Below, one piece after another: positions 38,049 through 47,154 of a DNA stretch of 64,000 nt. The position numbers and the translations under genes were made by a program. Within the stretch, counting starts at the first letter, position 1; each line of letters begins with the position of its first letter. Source of the stretch: Planctomycetota bacterium (lineage in GTDB: Bacteria; Planctomycetota; Planctomycetia; Pirellulales; Lacipirellulaceae); contig JABDGM010000007.1 in assembly GCA_013286045.1 (NCBI GenBank), positions 1-64,000 of the forward strand, given 5' to 3'. The notes beneath the pieces were generated by a model that was not told the origin of the DNA, ran no database searches, and worked only from the letters and a program-made list of their open reading frames with translations.

Positions 38049-39332
38049 TTATTGAAACCAAGTCCAGACAAGAACGATGGCGGCTATCGCCATTAACACC
38101 GTCGTCGCCCAGCCCAGGATATTCAGTAGGCGACTGTTCGTATGATCGCCCATGATCTTGCGATCGTTCGAGACGAGCATGATTCCAACCAACAGCGGCG
38201 CAGAAAGAAATCCGTTGATCACAGCAGTAACAAAAAGTGCCTTCATCGGATTCACACCAAGATAGTCGATCGCGAGTGCGACAAGAGTGCAGGCGGCCAT
38301 CACCAAGTAGAATTCTTTGGCTTGGCCGGGCTTTTCATCGAGTCCGCATTTCCAGCCGAAGGCTTCGGCTACGCTGAACGCAGCCGATGTGGTGAGAATC
38401 GGAACGGCCAAGACACCCGTTCCAATCAGCGCTACAGCCATCAGCACGTACGCGGCGTTACCAGCAACAGGCTTCAAAGCTTCAGCCGCCTGTGTTGCGG
38501 ATTCGATTTCTTTCGTGCCGGATTGGTGCAGTGTCGCGGCCCCGGCCAAGATAATGAAATACATCACAACATTCGATAACAGCATTCCGGCATTCACATC
38601 CCACACTGCATGCCGGAGCTCTTTTGCTGATGGATTGCCGGGTTCAGCGCCTTCCTCAGCCTTCTTTTCTTCAACCTCGTGGTTCGATTGCCAGAAGAAT
38701 AGGTAGGGCGAGATTGTCGTTCCGAGAATTGCCACGAGCGTGGAAAGGAATTCGCTGTCTAACTTAAGCGTGGGCACGAATGTGCCGTGAATGACTTCAT
38801 TCCAGTCGGGCTTAGCCAAGACTGCTGCCGCAATGTACGCGAACAGCGACAGCGTCAGCCAACGAAATACCTTTTCGATTGTTTTATATGTGCCCCACAC
38901 TTGAACAACGAGAATAATGAGGGCAATCGGCAGAATGAGGATTATGATCGGAACAGGAACCAACATATTGATTCCCGCAGCTATGGCCTGTAGATCGGCT
39001 GCTGCATTGATCGTATTGGCAATTAGCAGGGATATGATTGCCAAATAGACGAACTTCTTTGGAAAGCTTTTCCGCATCACGGCTGCGAGACCGCAACCGT
39101 AGACCAAGCCGATTCTGGCACAGATCAGCTGAACGCCCGCCATCAGCGGAAAGGTAATCAACGCCGTCCACAGGGTAGAATAGCCGAAAGCAGCGCCAGC
39201 AATTGAGTAGGTGACTATCCCGGAAGGATCATCGTCTGACGCGCCAGTAATCAAGCCGGGACCAAGTGACTTAACGATTTCCTTGAATGACGAGGATTCA
39301 TTTTTTTCTTCCGACTCAGAACCACTCGTCAT
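38049..39332 (-). CDS. Nramp-related divalent metal or Mg transporter
   Basis: A 427-aa protein with about 11 TM helices. TM1 reads LGPGLITGASDDDPSGIVTY. Canonical Nramp proteins have DPGN here, so the metal-binding Asn is replaced by Gly in a DPSG form. The TM6 block reads LGTTISPYLFFWQSNHEVEE, not the canonical MPHN. This pattern fits the divergent Nramp-related branch rather than a canonical Mn/Fe Nramp, so the substrate is uncertain. The gene starts 3 bp after the cupin gene. Confidence 0.85.
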   Translation of the reverse strand: MTSGSESEEKNESSSFKEIVKSLGPGLITGASDDDPSGIVTYSIAGAAFGYSTLWTALITFPLMAGVQLICARIGLVYGCGLAAVMRKSFPKKFVYLAIISLLIANTINAAADLQAIAAGINMLVPVPIIILILPIALIILVVQVWGTYKTIEKVFRWLTLSLFAYIAAAVLAKPDWNEVIHGTFVPTLKLDSEFLSTLVAILGTTISPYLFFWQSNHEVEEKKAEEGAEPGNPSAKELRHAVWDVNAGMLLSNVVMYFIILAGAATLHQSGTKEIESATQAAEALKPVAGNAAYVLMAVALIGTGVLAVPILTTSAAFSVAEAFGWKCGLDEKPGQAKEFYLVMAACTLVALAIDYLGVNPMKALFVTAVINGFLSAPLLVGIMLVSNDRKIMGDHTNSRLLNILGWATTVLMAIAAIVLVWTWFQ

Positions 39333-39335
39333 AGA

Positions 39336-39695
39336 TCACTTTTTGGCGCTAGGCTTAACGGCGCCGTCCTCGGAGTAGGCTGGGGGCACATAGAAATTAA
39401 TCGTTCGCAAGCGCTGGCGACCTGTGTTTCGGATCTGGTGAAGTTCGCCTTTTTCTATCGTCAGTAGCGAACCACGTTTCAACGTCACCGCAGTTTGAGT
39501 GCCACCCGAACGGATAATAGCCGTTCCAGTGCCGGCGAGCACGAACAACCCTTGCTCAGATCGGGGATGCTCATTGCTAATTTCATCGTCGCTGGTTGCT
39601 TTTGGTGCGAGCGTCATCATTGCTGCTTGTGCTGCGCGAGTGCTCGCAATCACATCAAATTCCCCGCGATATTTCGATGTTGGGTTGTGCTTCAT
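39336..39695 (-). CDS. Cupin-domain protein
   Basis: A 119-aa single-domain cupin from ATG 39695. Blocks are SNEHPRSEQGLFVLAGTGTA (the first His/Glu-containing cupin motif) and TLKRGSLLTIEKGELHQIRN (the second motif with His). It probably binds a metal and a small ligand. It lies 3 bp upstream of the Nramp-related gene, so it is translationally coupled and may sense or handle the transported metal; that is inference. Confidence 0.82.
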   Translation of the reverse strand: MKHNPTSKYRGEFDVIASTRAAQAAMMTLAPKATSDDEISNEHPRSEQGLFVLAGTGTAIIRSGGTQTAVTLKRGSLLTIEKGELHQIRNTGRQRLRTINFYVPPAYSEDGAVKPSAKK

Positions 39696-40135
39696 AGTAT
39701 TTACGGCCTCACCAGTTTTATCCGCTCGCCAACTAGCCAACTTCGGCTGTCGCTTTGACTTGCGGGAGGCTTTCCCCGCTGTGATTATGCCGATTTCGCC
39801 GTGGTAATTCTCTCTGCTTAAAATCCAGGTTCAATCACAACAGGCTGCTTGGCAAACGGTGTACCCTGCCTCCCAACCCAGTGAGTCGGAAGCGCATAGG
39901 GCAAGCCATTAAAGCTAGATATGGAGTGACGGAAGTAATTTGAATCGCTCGCGACCAGCTTGGCTGGGCCCGTTCCAAGCCTGGTCGGACAATTGTTCTG
40001 GCCGAGCAGCACCTAACTTATTAGCCTCGAACCTGGCGAAGCTCTAAACCGGTTGTTGGCTCTACCAGTTTGTCGGTACGACGTTTGCAATTGCGTCGCC
40101 CATTTAACGAAGTCACTTACTAGTAGGAGCCAGCG
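39696..40135. other. Intergenic 440 bp between divergent genes
   Basis: A minus-strand 64-codon frame at 39818-40012 has no recognisable family and no clear RBS; not called. The 3' end holds the promoter region and RBS (TAGGAG) of the YciE-type gene. Confidence 0.35.
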
Positions 40136-40705
40136 ATGGAACTGTCATCTCTCGAAGATCTCTTTATTGACGAATTAAAGGACCTTTACAGTGCTGAGAC
40201 CCAGCTGACGAAGGCTTTGCCAAAGATGGCCAAGGCGGCGACTTCAAAAGAGCTCAAGGCCGGTTTTGAGAAGCATCTCAAACAAACCGAAGGGCACGTC
40301 GAGCGATTAGAGCAGATCTTCGAAGAGTTGGAGGCCTCGCCACAAGGGAAAAAGTGCAAGGCGATGGAGGGCCTGATCAAGGAAGGGAAAGAAGTCATCG
40401 AAGAAGACGCGGAGCCGGAAGTAAAAGATGCAGCGCTGATCGCTGCGGCACAACGCGTTGAACACTATGAAATTGCCGGTTATGGCTGTGTCCGTACTTA
40501 CGCGAAGTTGCTTGGCCACGACTCCGCCATGAAATTGCTCCAGCAAACATTAGACGAAGAGGGCGATACGGACAAAACGCTGACCAAATTGGCCGAAGCC
40601 ATCAACGTCGAGGCAGAAGAGCCTGAGGATCAACAAGAACCACCCGCTAAGGCAACGAAAAAGAAGAAAGTGAAAAAGACTAAACGCAAAGTCGCACGCG
40701 TATAG
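40136..40705 (+). CDS. yciE: YciE/DUF892 ferritin-like protein
   Basis: A 189-aa protein with TAGGAGCC before ATG 40136. The DUF892 signature is LEDLFIDELKDLYSAETQLTK, then AAQRVEHYEIAGYGCVRTYA with metal-site Glu/His, and LDEEGDTDKTLTKLAE. A lysine-rich C-terminal tail (KKKKVKKTKRKV) is added and could bind nucleic acid or the membrane. YciE/YciF-type proteins form helical bundles linked to stress responses. Confidence 0.92.
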   Translation: MELSSLEDLFIDELKDLYSAETQLTKALPKMAKAATSKELKAGFEKHLKQTEGHVERLEQIFEELEASPQGKKCKAMEGLIKEGKEVIEEDAEPEVKDAALIAAAQRVEHYEIAGYGCVRTYAKLLGHDSAMKLLQQTLDEEGDTDKTLTKLAEAINVEAEEPEDQQEPPAKATKKKKVKKTKRKVARV

Positions 40706-40904
40706 TTTTCGAGCGCGTGAACATCGGACAATAACCGGCGAGGGGATAAAAATCGCAGCCAAGCCGTACTGGTCGAGATAATCAGGTTACGACGATAGGC
40801 CCAGCACTCATTTTTCCCTTCGCCGTTTTTTATTTCGCCTTGGGGCGTCTTCAATTGTTCGAAAAGAATATTGCAAGGAGGTGCATAGTTAATAGGTGAC
40901 TTGA

Positions 40905-41278
40905 TATGGAACTACTGAATTACCACCGCAAGCGAGATTTTGGCATCACGAGCGAACCTAAAGGTGGCAAAGCTAAACCCCATCGTTCGCTCGTCCTTCT
41001 CTCGATCCGGGGACGAAGCGCTTAGCAATGCACGTCGAGGATCATCCATTAGAATATGGAGATTTCGAACGCATCATACCCGAAGGCGAGTACGCGGGGG
41101 AACGGTGCTCCTTTGGGATAAAGGATCGTGGAAGCCAGTCGATGATGCCCGTAAGGGATATCGGGATGGGCGTCTCAAGTTCGACTGTTCTGTGAGAAGC
41201 TCAATGGACGTTGGATGCTCGTTCGAAGTGTTGAAATCTCTAGAAGGATTTCAGGAGCGATTGCAGAAGGAAAACTAG
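40905..41278 (+). pseudogene. LigD 3'-phosphoesterase domain remnant
   Basis: ATG 40905 opens LNYHRKRDFGITSEPKGGKA KP, the start of LigD-type phosphoesterase domains. After PHR the sequence leaps, in another frame, to LDPGTKRLAMHVEDHPLEYG and DFERIIPEGEY, skipping the central domain. It then shifts again to GGTVLLWDKGSWKPV and RKGYRDGRLKF. One internal deletion and at least two frame changes make it a clear pseudogene. LigD acts in bacterial non-homologous end joining. No ku gene is present. Confidence 0.85.
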
Positions 41279-41427
41279 GTTGCCTGGCGGTCCTGTTACG
41301 GTCGCGTACGATTCTGCGCGGTAACCGGTCGTTGGCTCTTCCAATCCGGCTCCACAAGGCCAGAGCCGCCTTTCGACGTCTTGTCGCGCCCATGTCGAAT
41401 CCTCCTTTGTTAGCGAGTTAGCGTTAC

Positions 41428-42032
41428 TCAGGACACCCCCTCCTTGAGCAGTGGCGCGCGATGATGTTGGCAGCCTCGGAGTACGTCTCCGGTATTCAAC
41501 TTGGCGGCGAAGGCGCGAACAGCTGAGTCAGAAACTACGTCTGATGGTACTTCATTGATCAGGATTTCGCGGCGGCCGGGCGACTCGAGCTCGGCAAGCG
41601 GATTGGAGTCGATGTAGCCCTGGCGCTGAGCCCACTTGATACTCCGTTTGACGGCGCGGAGGCAATTCCGCTGCGTTGTCGTGGCGATATCCTGGCCGTC
41701 GACCCATTCCTGCACATGGTACGGACGCAGCTCATCGATGGTGAGCTCTGGATAGCGTCGGCAAAAGCTCTGCAGCCGCCACCAATACCACTGATAGGTG
41801 CCCGCGGATCGATGCAGCTGCACCCACTCGAGAAACCGGTCGCAGAGAACCACCAGGAGCTGCGCCCTGAAGGTCCGCGCCGCCGGCGCCGACGACTTCG
41901 GGGCAGCCGTTAGATCACGGTAGAGCGCGAACGCGACGTCGCGGTCCGGCCCGAGATTAATCTGACGCCCATCGATCCGGACGTACCAGAGCTGACGGGA
42001 TTTACGAAAAACGGTTTTGGATAATGAGGCAT
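41428..42032 (-). pseudogene. Tyrosine recombinase (integrase), frameshifted and missing the catalytic domain
   Basis: The true start is ATG 42032, preceded by GGAGGG, reading MPHYPKPFF. A missing T in the T run (A run at 42007-42011 on the plus strand) breaks the frame. The next frame continues RKSRQLWYVRIDGRQINLGP, which together rebuild a planctomycete integrase N-terminus. The core-binding SAM-like domain follows (FLEWVQLHRSAGTYQWYWW, RPYHVQEWVD, NCLRAVKRSIKWAQRQGYID). After SPGRREIL the sequence degenerates and stops with no R..HxxR..Y catalytic domain. It lies 130 bp inside the right tRNA repeat, where an island integrase is expected. Confidence 0.82.
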
Positions 42033-42161
42033 GGCGAACCCTCCGGCTTGAGGAACAGAACACACCGGAGCGGGCCGAAGGGCTCGCGCCCCCGCAGGGA
42101 AGCGGGGGTTTATTTCTCTGACAAAGTTCTCTGACAGGCATCTACCCGTCGTCGTAAGTCT

Positions 42162-42205
42162 AGCGCGCTCGGCAGGATTCGAACCTGCAACCCCTGGTTC
42201 CGAAG
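42162..42205 (-). repeat. Right tRNA-derived direct repeat (3' half of tRNA)
   Basis: Minus-strand anticodon loop CTTCGGA, anticodon stem ACCAG, T-arm GCAGG-TTCGAAT-CCTGC with perfect pairing, and acceptor CGAGCGC. It matches the left copy at 43 of 44 positions. The sequence to the right does not supply the tRNA 5' half (expected ACCAG on the plus strand is absent). Confidence 0.78.
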
Positions 42206-42687
42206 ACGCGGTTAGTAGCTGTGGTAGTGGAGTCTCAACCTCAAATCATACTATAGTTTATGACTCGTATCTCAATTTGCAAGGACACGCAAACTGATGC
42301 GAAGAAATGCGGAATTAAGCAGTGTTACGGAACGGTTTTCCGTATGTGTCAGTATCGCATGACAGGGGAGCCGCAACCTTGGCAGGCCAGCCTATCGAAA
42401 CGTAGTTGTCATGACGCGATGCGCGGGACGTGTATCACGAGACATGTGGCATGTTGTTAGTGGCAGATGGTCGAAGATTTACAGCTGTAGACAATCCGTT
42501 AAACTACGCGGATCGCTGCCGGCGGACGTACAATGGTTAGTTCGCATGAGGGGATGTATCGAGCCATTGTCTAATCGCTGGCCAGCGGTAGCTTCCGGAC
42601 GTTGCAACTCGGCGGCAGCAAGGACGGTTCGTCATGAGCGCGATGCGCAGTGCAATGCGATCATTCCGATAAGTGGTCGGTAATGAC
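42206..42687. other. Intergenic 480 bp right of the tRNA repeat
   Basis: No supportable gene; two short plus-strand frames have no RBS or family resemblance. It separates the island end from the surface-protein gene. Confidence 0.4.
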
Positions 42688-45600
42688 CTATGCCGGCTGA
42701 CGTAAATCTTTTGGACTTCGGAGCGAAGCCCACCGCAGCTGAGCACTGATATAAGCGAGCGCTAGCATCAGCAGCGCCAGGGTTGGCGGTTCAGGCAAGG
42801 GGGTATAGACACTCGCGCCCGCCCCGTTTGATGCGGTTCGACCGAAGTTCGCTCGCCAAACTTGGTAGTCAGCGTCGTTCACAATGCCGTCGCCGTTGCC
42901 GTCCGCGCCAAAGTAAGGAAGTACGGTGGTGTTGAGCGTATCGCGCCATGCGACGTAATCATTGGTGTTCACAAGCCCGTCACCGTTGTAGTCGCCCTGG
43001 ACACCACTAATGGACTGCATGCTAAGAATGATATCGTTGCCACCGGCGCCCGCTGCGTAGTTGATGCCGAGCGTATAAATTAGCCCCTCGTAGGCTGTTC
43101 TCAGGGTCGAGCCGTTGGCGAAGGTACCAACGATGGGGTCGGTGCCGTCGTTTGTCAGAATGAGATAGGTAGCGCCAAAGCTTGGTTGATATCCGAACAC
43201 CACACTCAGGACTCCGTCGTTATGCCCGTTCGCGCCCAGCAGGTCGACAACGCCGGTAACCGCGACCGTGTCGCGAGTTGTGAGGGTAGCGAGGTCAATT
43301 TCCAACTTGCCGGAATCCATGGTGTACCCGCCAGTGATGTTTGTTGTTCCCACGGTATTTCCCGGTGCCAGCGTGCCACCGGATTGGACGAATGTTGCTC
43401 CCAGGTTGATCGTACCGACTCCCTCGAGCCGGCCATCGGTAAAATTGACGCCAGCCGTTCCCGAGCCTTTCGACAGTGTTCCGCCATGCAAACGGAGCGT
43501 GCCACCAGCTAGGTTGACCGTTCCTTTGCTGCCGCTCGCGTTGCCGAGTGTCACGTTTCCGTTAATATCTGCAATTCCGCCATTCACTACGCTAAGCGTT
43601 CCAGTTCCTGAGTTGCCGATGGTCAGATTTTGAGCAATCGACCACTTCGATCCTGGGCCGTCGATAGTTGCAGTACCAACAGCGCTGGATGACGCCCCCA
43701 TGATGGCGGCGGGCGACGTAACGCTGCCCCCCGCACTAACGTTCAAGTTTCCGGTTCCACCGTTGCCCACGAACATTCCGAAGGAGTCTTTCCACTGACT
43801 ACCGACGCCGCTGACGAGTACATTGCCAACAGAACCGTTCAACGATCCGATGTTGCCATTCGTGTCGCTGGCAGTTGCGCCGCCGGTGACTTCGATATTT
43901 CCGGTGCCGGACGCGCCGACGATGAAATCTTGGTAAGTGGTCCAACTGGTACCCGGACCCGTTAGGTGCACCGTGCCATTGGAGCCAGCGAAGTGGCCAA
44001 CATCGGTCGACGTGGAAATGACGGCCAGGCCTCCGGCGATCGTGAGCGACCCGACACCGTCGTAGCCTGCACCGAGCATCGCGAGTGAATCGCTGGTGAA
44101 ATGAAACGTGACATCGTGATCGGTCTGGCCGGATACTTTAAACGGTTGCCACGTTCCGCCAGCCTTTGACAATACGACGTCGCCGTCGGTGACCAAACCG
44201 TTGGCGTAGATGTCGCCGGTTCCTTGCAGCTCGTCGGCGCCAGCGTAGAACGTACCCGTCGTCAAAACTCCGTGGTCGAAAATGATGCGGCCCGTTCCGT
44301 ACAAATTTTTCCCGACTGACGTGCTTATCACTGAGGAAACGTGCGCGCCGTTCAAGATACTAAGGCTGCTGCTGAAAGCGAGTGTCAGGCTATCGGTCAT
44401 GGTCCATGTGGAATCTGGACCATCGACGGTCACGTTACCGATGCCTCCGGAGCTATAACCAAGCGAGCCAGCGCGAGAGCTGACATGCGCTCCATTCGTA
44501 ATTTGTAAGCCGCCCACGTATCCCGAAGCGCTGTTGCCGATCTGGAGATCACCCGTGGAGGTCCAAGCCGAGCCTGTCCCGTCCACGATCACCGTCCCAC
44601 TCGATTCGAAGCCAACAACGCCGCTAGTGCTCGTGACAACAGCGCCGTTAGTGATTGACATGCTGCTTGGGGTGCCCTCGCCAATTCGCAACTCACCGCT
44701 GTTGTTCCAGGTTGACCCAACGCCATCGACTGTGACCGATGCTCCATTGCCAACCAAAACCTTTCCGACCGAAGCACCAGGCGATGTGACGTGCGCGCCG
44801 TTCAATATTTGCAACGAACCCTGGGTAATGTAGAAGGAGAAAGTGTTGTTCCAAGTCGAACCGGCGCCGCTTACGATCACCGTGCCCGGGTGACTACTCG
44901 ATCCGTAGGCACTGCCAACTTGCCCTCGCACGTCGGTCACGTGCGCGCCGCCAGTGATGCTGAGAGAGCCTTGCCCCGAATAGCCGACATCCAGCTCGTT
45001 TGTAATATTCCAGCTCGTGCCGGCGCCATCGACCGTGCCGATTCCGTTGCCCATCTGCTCGTATCCGAGATAGCCATACGTTGAGGTCATGGCGCGGCCG
45101 CCGGCGATCGTAAGCGATCCGGCCGCGTCGTAACCAGCGCCGAGCACGCCGGTGCCATCTACATTCAAATTGATCGTGATGTTTTGGCCAGTGTCGCCGT
45201 TAACGACGAACTGGCGCTGCAGACCGTTCGCCTGGTCGAAGACGAAGTCACCATTGGTGACGAGACCATGAGCGCCAAACGTTGCAACCCCGCCGATCTC
45301 CTCGAGGTGCCCAATCACGTCGGTCGTCGAGAAGGTTGAATTCGTGAGAGTGACGTCGTATCCATTGCTATTTGCCGGCAGCGTGAGGCCTCCGACCGTG
45401 GCTTGCGAGTCGGTAATCGTTAGCGGCGAATTCGAGTCAGGAGCGATAGAGACACCACGTTGAACATTTAGCTGAGCGCCATTTGTAATGGCGGCACTGC
45501 TGCCGCCTACTCCGACCAAGAGTGTCGAGATACTCCAGCTAGAGCCGGGACCGTCGACCGTCGCGGTTGATTGTCGACCGATTGCTACGCCAAGACCGCT

Positions 45601-46251
45601 CGCACTTCCGCCGTTTGTTATCGCGAGCGATCCACTGCCGGACCCGCCGATCTCCAAGTCAGTACTACTCGTCCACTTCGACCCGGCGCCATCGATTGTC
45701 ACTGCACCGATCCCACCTTGGGTGCCGATGCCAGAAGAATTCGAGCCCGTGTTTTTGAGTTGTCCGCCATTAGTAATTTTAAGCGTGCCATTACCTTGAT
45801 AACCCACTTGTAGAAAGTTGGTCATCGTTAGGAGGGAACCGGCGCCATCGATGCTTACGCTACCCGATGATCCGGGTTGAGACCCGACGTACGGAATGTT
45901 GGCGGTGACGACGCCGCCCGAAGTGATGTTGAGCGTTCCGGTTCCCTGTTTGCCAACGAAGATAAGGCCGCCACCGGTCGTCCAAGTAGAGCCAGCGCCG
46001 TCGATCGTAGCCGTGCCGTTTGAACCGGGGAGGTAGCCGATGTAACCGAGGCCCGCCACAACATCACTGCCTGCATTGGCCAGCATCGTGCCTGTGCCGG
46101 ATTGGCCAATGTACAACGTGCTGCTGAGCGTGGTCGTCGCTGGATCTGGCGTGACGTTGCCGGTCGTCGTGATGGAGGCGAAGGCTTTGTACGGGAATAC
46201 AAGACAAAGGGCAAGCGCGCAGAAGCAGCAGTAGAGCCGGCTCACCTGCAT
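42688..46251 (-). CDS. Giant T5SS/PEP-CTERM-repeat surface protein with dockerin-like repeat and PEP-CTERM tail
   Basis: A 1187-aa protein from ATG 46251, giving signal peptide VSRLYCCFCALALCLVF; a GTG at 46284 is the alternative. The body is a beta-helix of many T5SS/PEP-CTERM-associated repeats (about 25-45 aa, pattern G.L.I.NGG.V....G.IG...GS.G.VTVDGAGS.W). It contains a large internal duplication: GLVTNGDFVFDQANGLQR.. and GLVTDGDVVLSKAGGTWQ.. open two parallel halves. Near the C-terminus are two calcium-loop repeats (DYNGDGLVNTNDYVAWRD, DGNGDGIVNDADYQVWRA). The end is PLPEPPTLALLMLALAYI with a basic tail, an exosortase-type sorting signal. It is expected on the cell surface. Confidence 0.9.
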   Translation of the reverse strand: MQVSRLYCCFCALALCLVFPYKAFASITTTGNVTPDPATTTLSSTLYIGQSGTGTMLANAGSDVVAGLGYIGYLPGSNGTATIDGAGSTWTTGGGLIFVGKQGTGTLNITSGGVVTANIPYVGSQPGSSGSVSIDGAGSLLTMTNFLQVGYQGNGTLKITNGGQLKNTGSNSSGIGTQGGIGAVTIDGAGSKWTSSTDLEIGGSGSGSLAITNGGSASGLGVAIGRQSTATVDGPGSSWSISTLLVGVGGSSAAITNGAQLNVQRGVSIAPDSNSPLTITDSQATVGGLTLPANSNGYDVTLTNSTFSTTDVIGHLEEIGGVATFGAHGLVTNGDFVFDQANGLQRQFVVNGDTGQNITINLNVDGTGVLGAGYDAAGSLTIAGGRAMTSTYGYLGYEQMGNGIGTVDGAGTSWNITNELDVGYSGQGSLSITGGAHVTDVRGQVGSAYGSSSHPGTVIVSGAGSTWNNTFSFYITQGSLQILNGAHVTSPGASVGKVLVGNGASVTVDGVGSTWNNSGELRIGEGTPSSMSITNGAVVTSTSGVVGFESSGTVIVDGTGSAWTSTGDLQIGNSASGYVGGLQITNGAHVSSRAGSLGYSSGGIGNVTVDGPDSTWTMTDSLTLAFSSSLSILNGAHVSSVISTSVGKNLYGTGRIIFDHGVLTTGTFYAGADELQGTGDIYANGLVTDGDVVLSKAGGTWQPFKVSGQTDHDVTFHFTSDSLAMLGAGYDGVGSLTIAGGLAVISTSTDVGHFAGSNGTVHLTGPGTSWTTYQDFIVGASGTGNIEVTGGATASDTNGNIGSLNGSVGNVLVSGVGSQWKDSFGMFVGNGGTGNLNVSAGGSVTSPAAIMGASSSAVGTATIDGPGSKWSIAQNLTIGNSGTGTLSVVNGGIADINGNVTLGNASGSKGTVNLAGGTLRLHGGTLSKGSGTAGVNFTDGRLEGVGTINLGATFVQSGGTLAPGNTVGTTNITGGYTMDSGKLEIDLATLTTRDTVAVTGVVDLLGANGHNDGVLSVVFGYQPSFGATYLILTNDGTDPIVGTFANGSTLRTAYEGLIYTLGINYAAGAGGNDIILSMQSISGVQGDYNGDGLVNTNDYVAWRDTLNTTVLPYFGADGNGDGIVNDADYQVWRANFGRTASNGAGASVYTPLPEPPTLALLMLALAYISAQLRWASLRSPKDLRQPA

Positions 46252-46609
46252 ACGATGTCCGTTTGGGAAGTTTGTGTTCAGCACCTACTAAGTGCCCAGT
46301 ATAACACGGGAAGCGGAGAAATCGCGTCGAGTCTGGCAAATAGAGTCAGTGGAATTGCAGCTAATTTGCACATTAGTGACGCACTTTGAAGCCGTCCCCC
46401 GCTTCGCTTCTAGCTGCGTAAGGTGGGCGTGTCCTTTAGCTCCAAAATTCGGCTTCAACGTCAGGTAGTACTGAGCTCGCACGGTGCCTAAACCGTCGAT
46501 ATCGGTCGTACAGGTCGTACTGCTGCGCTTTTAGTAAGAAATTAATGCTAGGTTTGAGATGGCTTGGACATGGTCCGAATTCCGGTGAACTGAAGCCCGA
46601 GATTACGCA
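46252..46609. other. Intergenic 358 bp between divergent genes
   Basis: No supportable gene. It separates the divergently transcribed surface-protein gene and the secreted protein gene at 46610. Confidence 0.4.
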
Positions 46610-47137
46610 ATGTCCGCTCGACGTATACTCGCCTCTTTTGCGTTGCTGTTTTTCGCCGCCGGCGCAACCTCGGCCCATCCGCTGCAGAGCAAAGATAGCA
46701 AGTTAGAAGTCGTTTTGCCGGACGGCTGGGAAGCGGCGACACTGCCAAACCCTTCCGCCAAGCTTCAGGCAAAATGCCTTGAGAAGGCTGCTTTTTGCAT
46801 TGTGATCTCGGAATCGAAAGAAGACTTCGGTCATAATTCCCTAGAGGAATATGCCAAGATGATTTTGGAGCTCGAAGAGCATCGGTCGAAATTGGAAAAT
46901 CGATCGGTCAGCGGCCCAAAACTGATCAAGCTAAACGGCGTTGACGCAATCCAGTACGAGATCCGTGGCACAACCAAGAATCTTAAGCTGCACTTTCTGA
47001 AAACCTTTATCGAATCTCCGACACGGTGGAACGACGTTATGTGTTGGACGACGCCGTCACATTGGGAAGAGTTGCAGGATGACTTCCAGCAAATAAACGA
47101 AACGTTCAAGGTCAACGACAAGGGAATGGGCAAGTAA
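46610..47137 (+). CDS. Secreted hypothetical protein
   Basis: A 175-aa protein with signal peptide RILASFALLFFAAGATSAHP and a mature domain opening LEVVLPDGWEAATLPNPSAK. It contains three or four Cys, including KCLEKAAFCIV and a lone C in VMCWTTP. The pattern (LPDGW..., FKVND at the end) resembles small periplasmic planctomycete proteins, but no family is recognised. It precedes the TPR gene by 17 bp on the same strand and may be co-transcribed. Confidence 0.7.
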   Translation: MSARRILASFALLFFAAGATSAHPLQSKDSKLEVVLPDGWEAATLPNPSAKLQAKCLEKAAFCIVISESKEDFGHNSLEEYAKMILELEEHRSKLENRSVSGPKLIKLNGVDAIQYEIRGTTKNLKLHFLKTFIESPTRWNDVMCWTTPSHWEELQDDFQQINETFKVNDKGMGK

Positions 47138-47154
47138 ATTGTGCCCGATTTGCG

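Noticed and set aside
39818-40012. Possible 64-aa gene between the cupin and YciE genes
   Set aside because: No recognisable domain or RBS, in decayed island DNA.
42688-46251. Cellulosome component because of the dockerin-like repeats and nearby GH9
   Set aside because: Calcium-loop repeats next to PEP-CTERM tails are common in planctomycete surface proteins, no cohesin was seen, and GH9 is 41 kb away.
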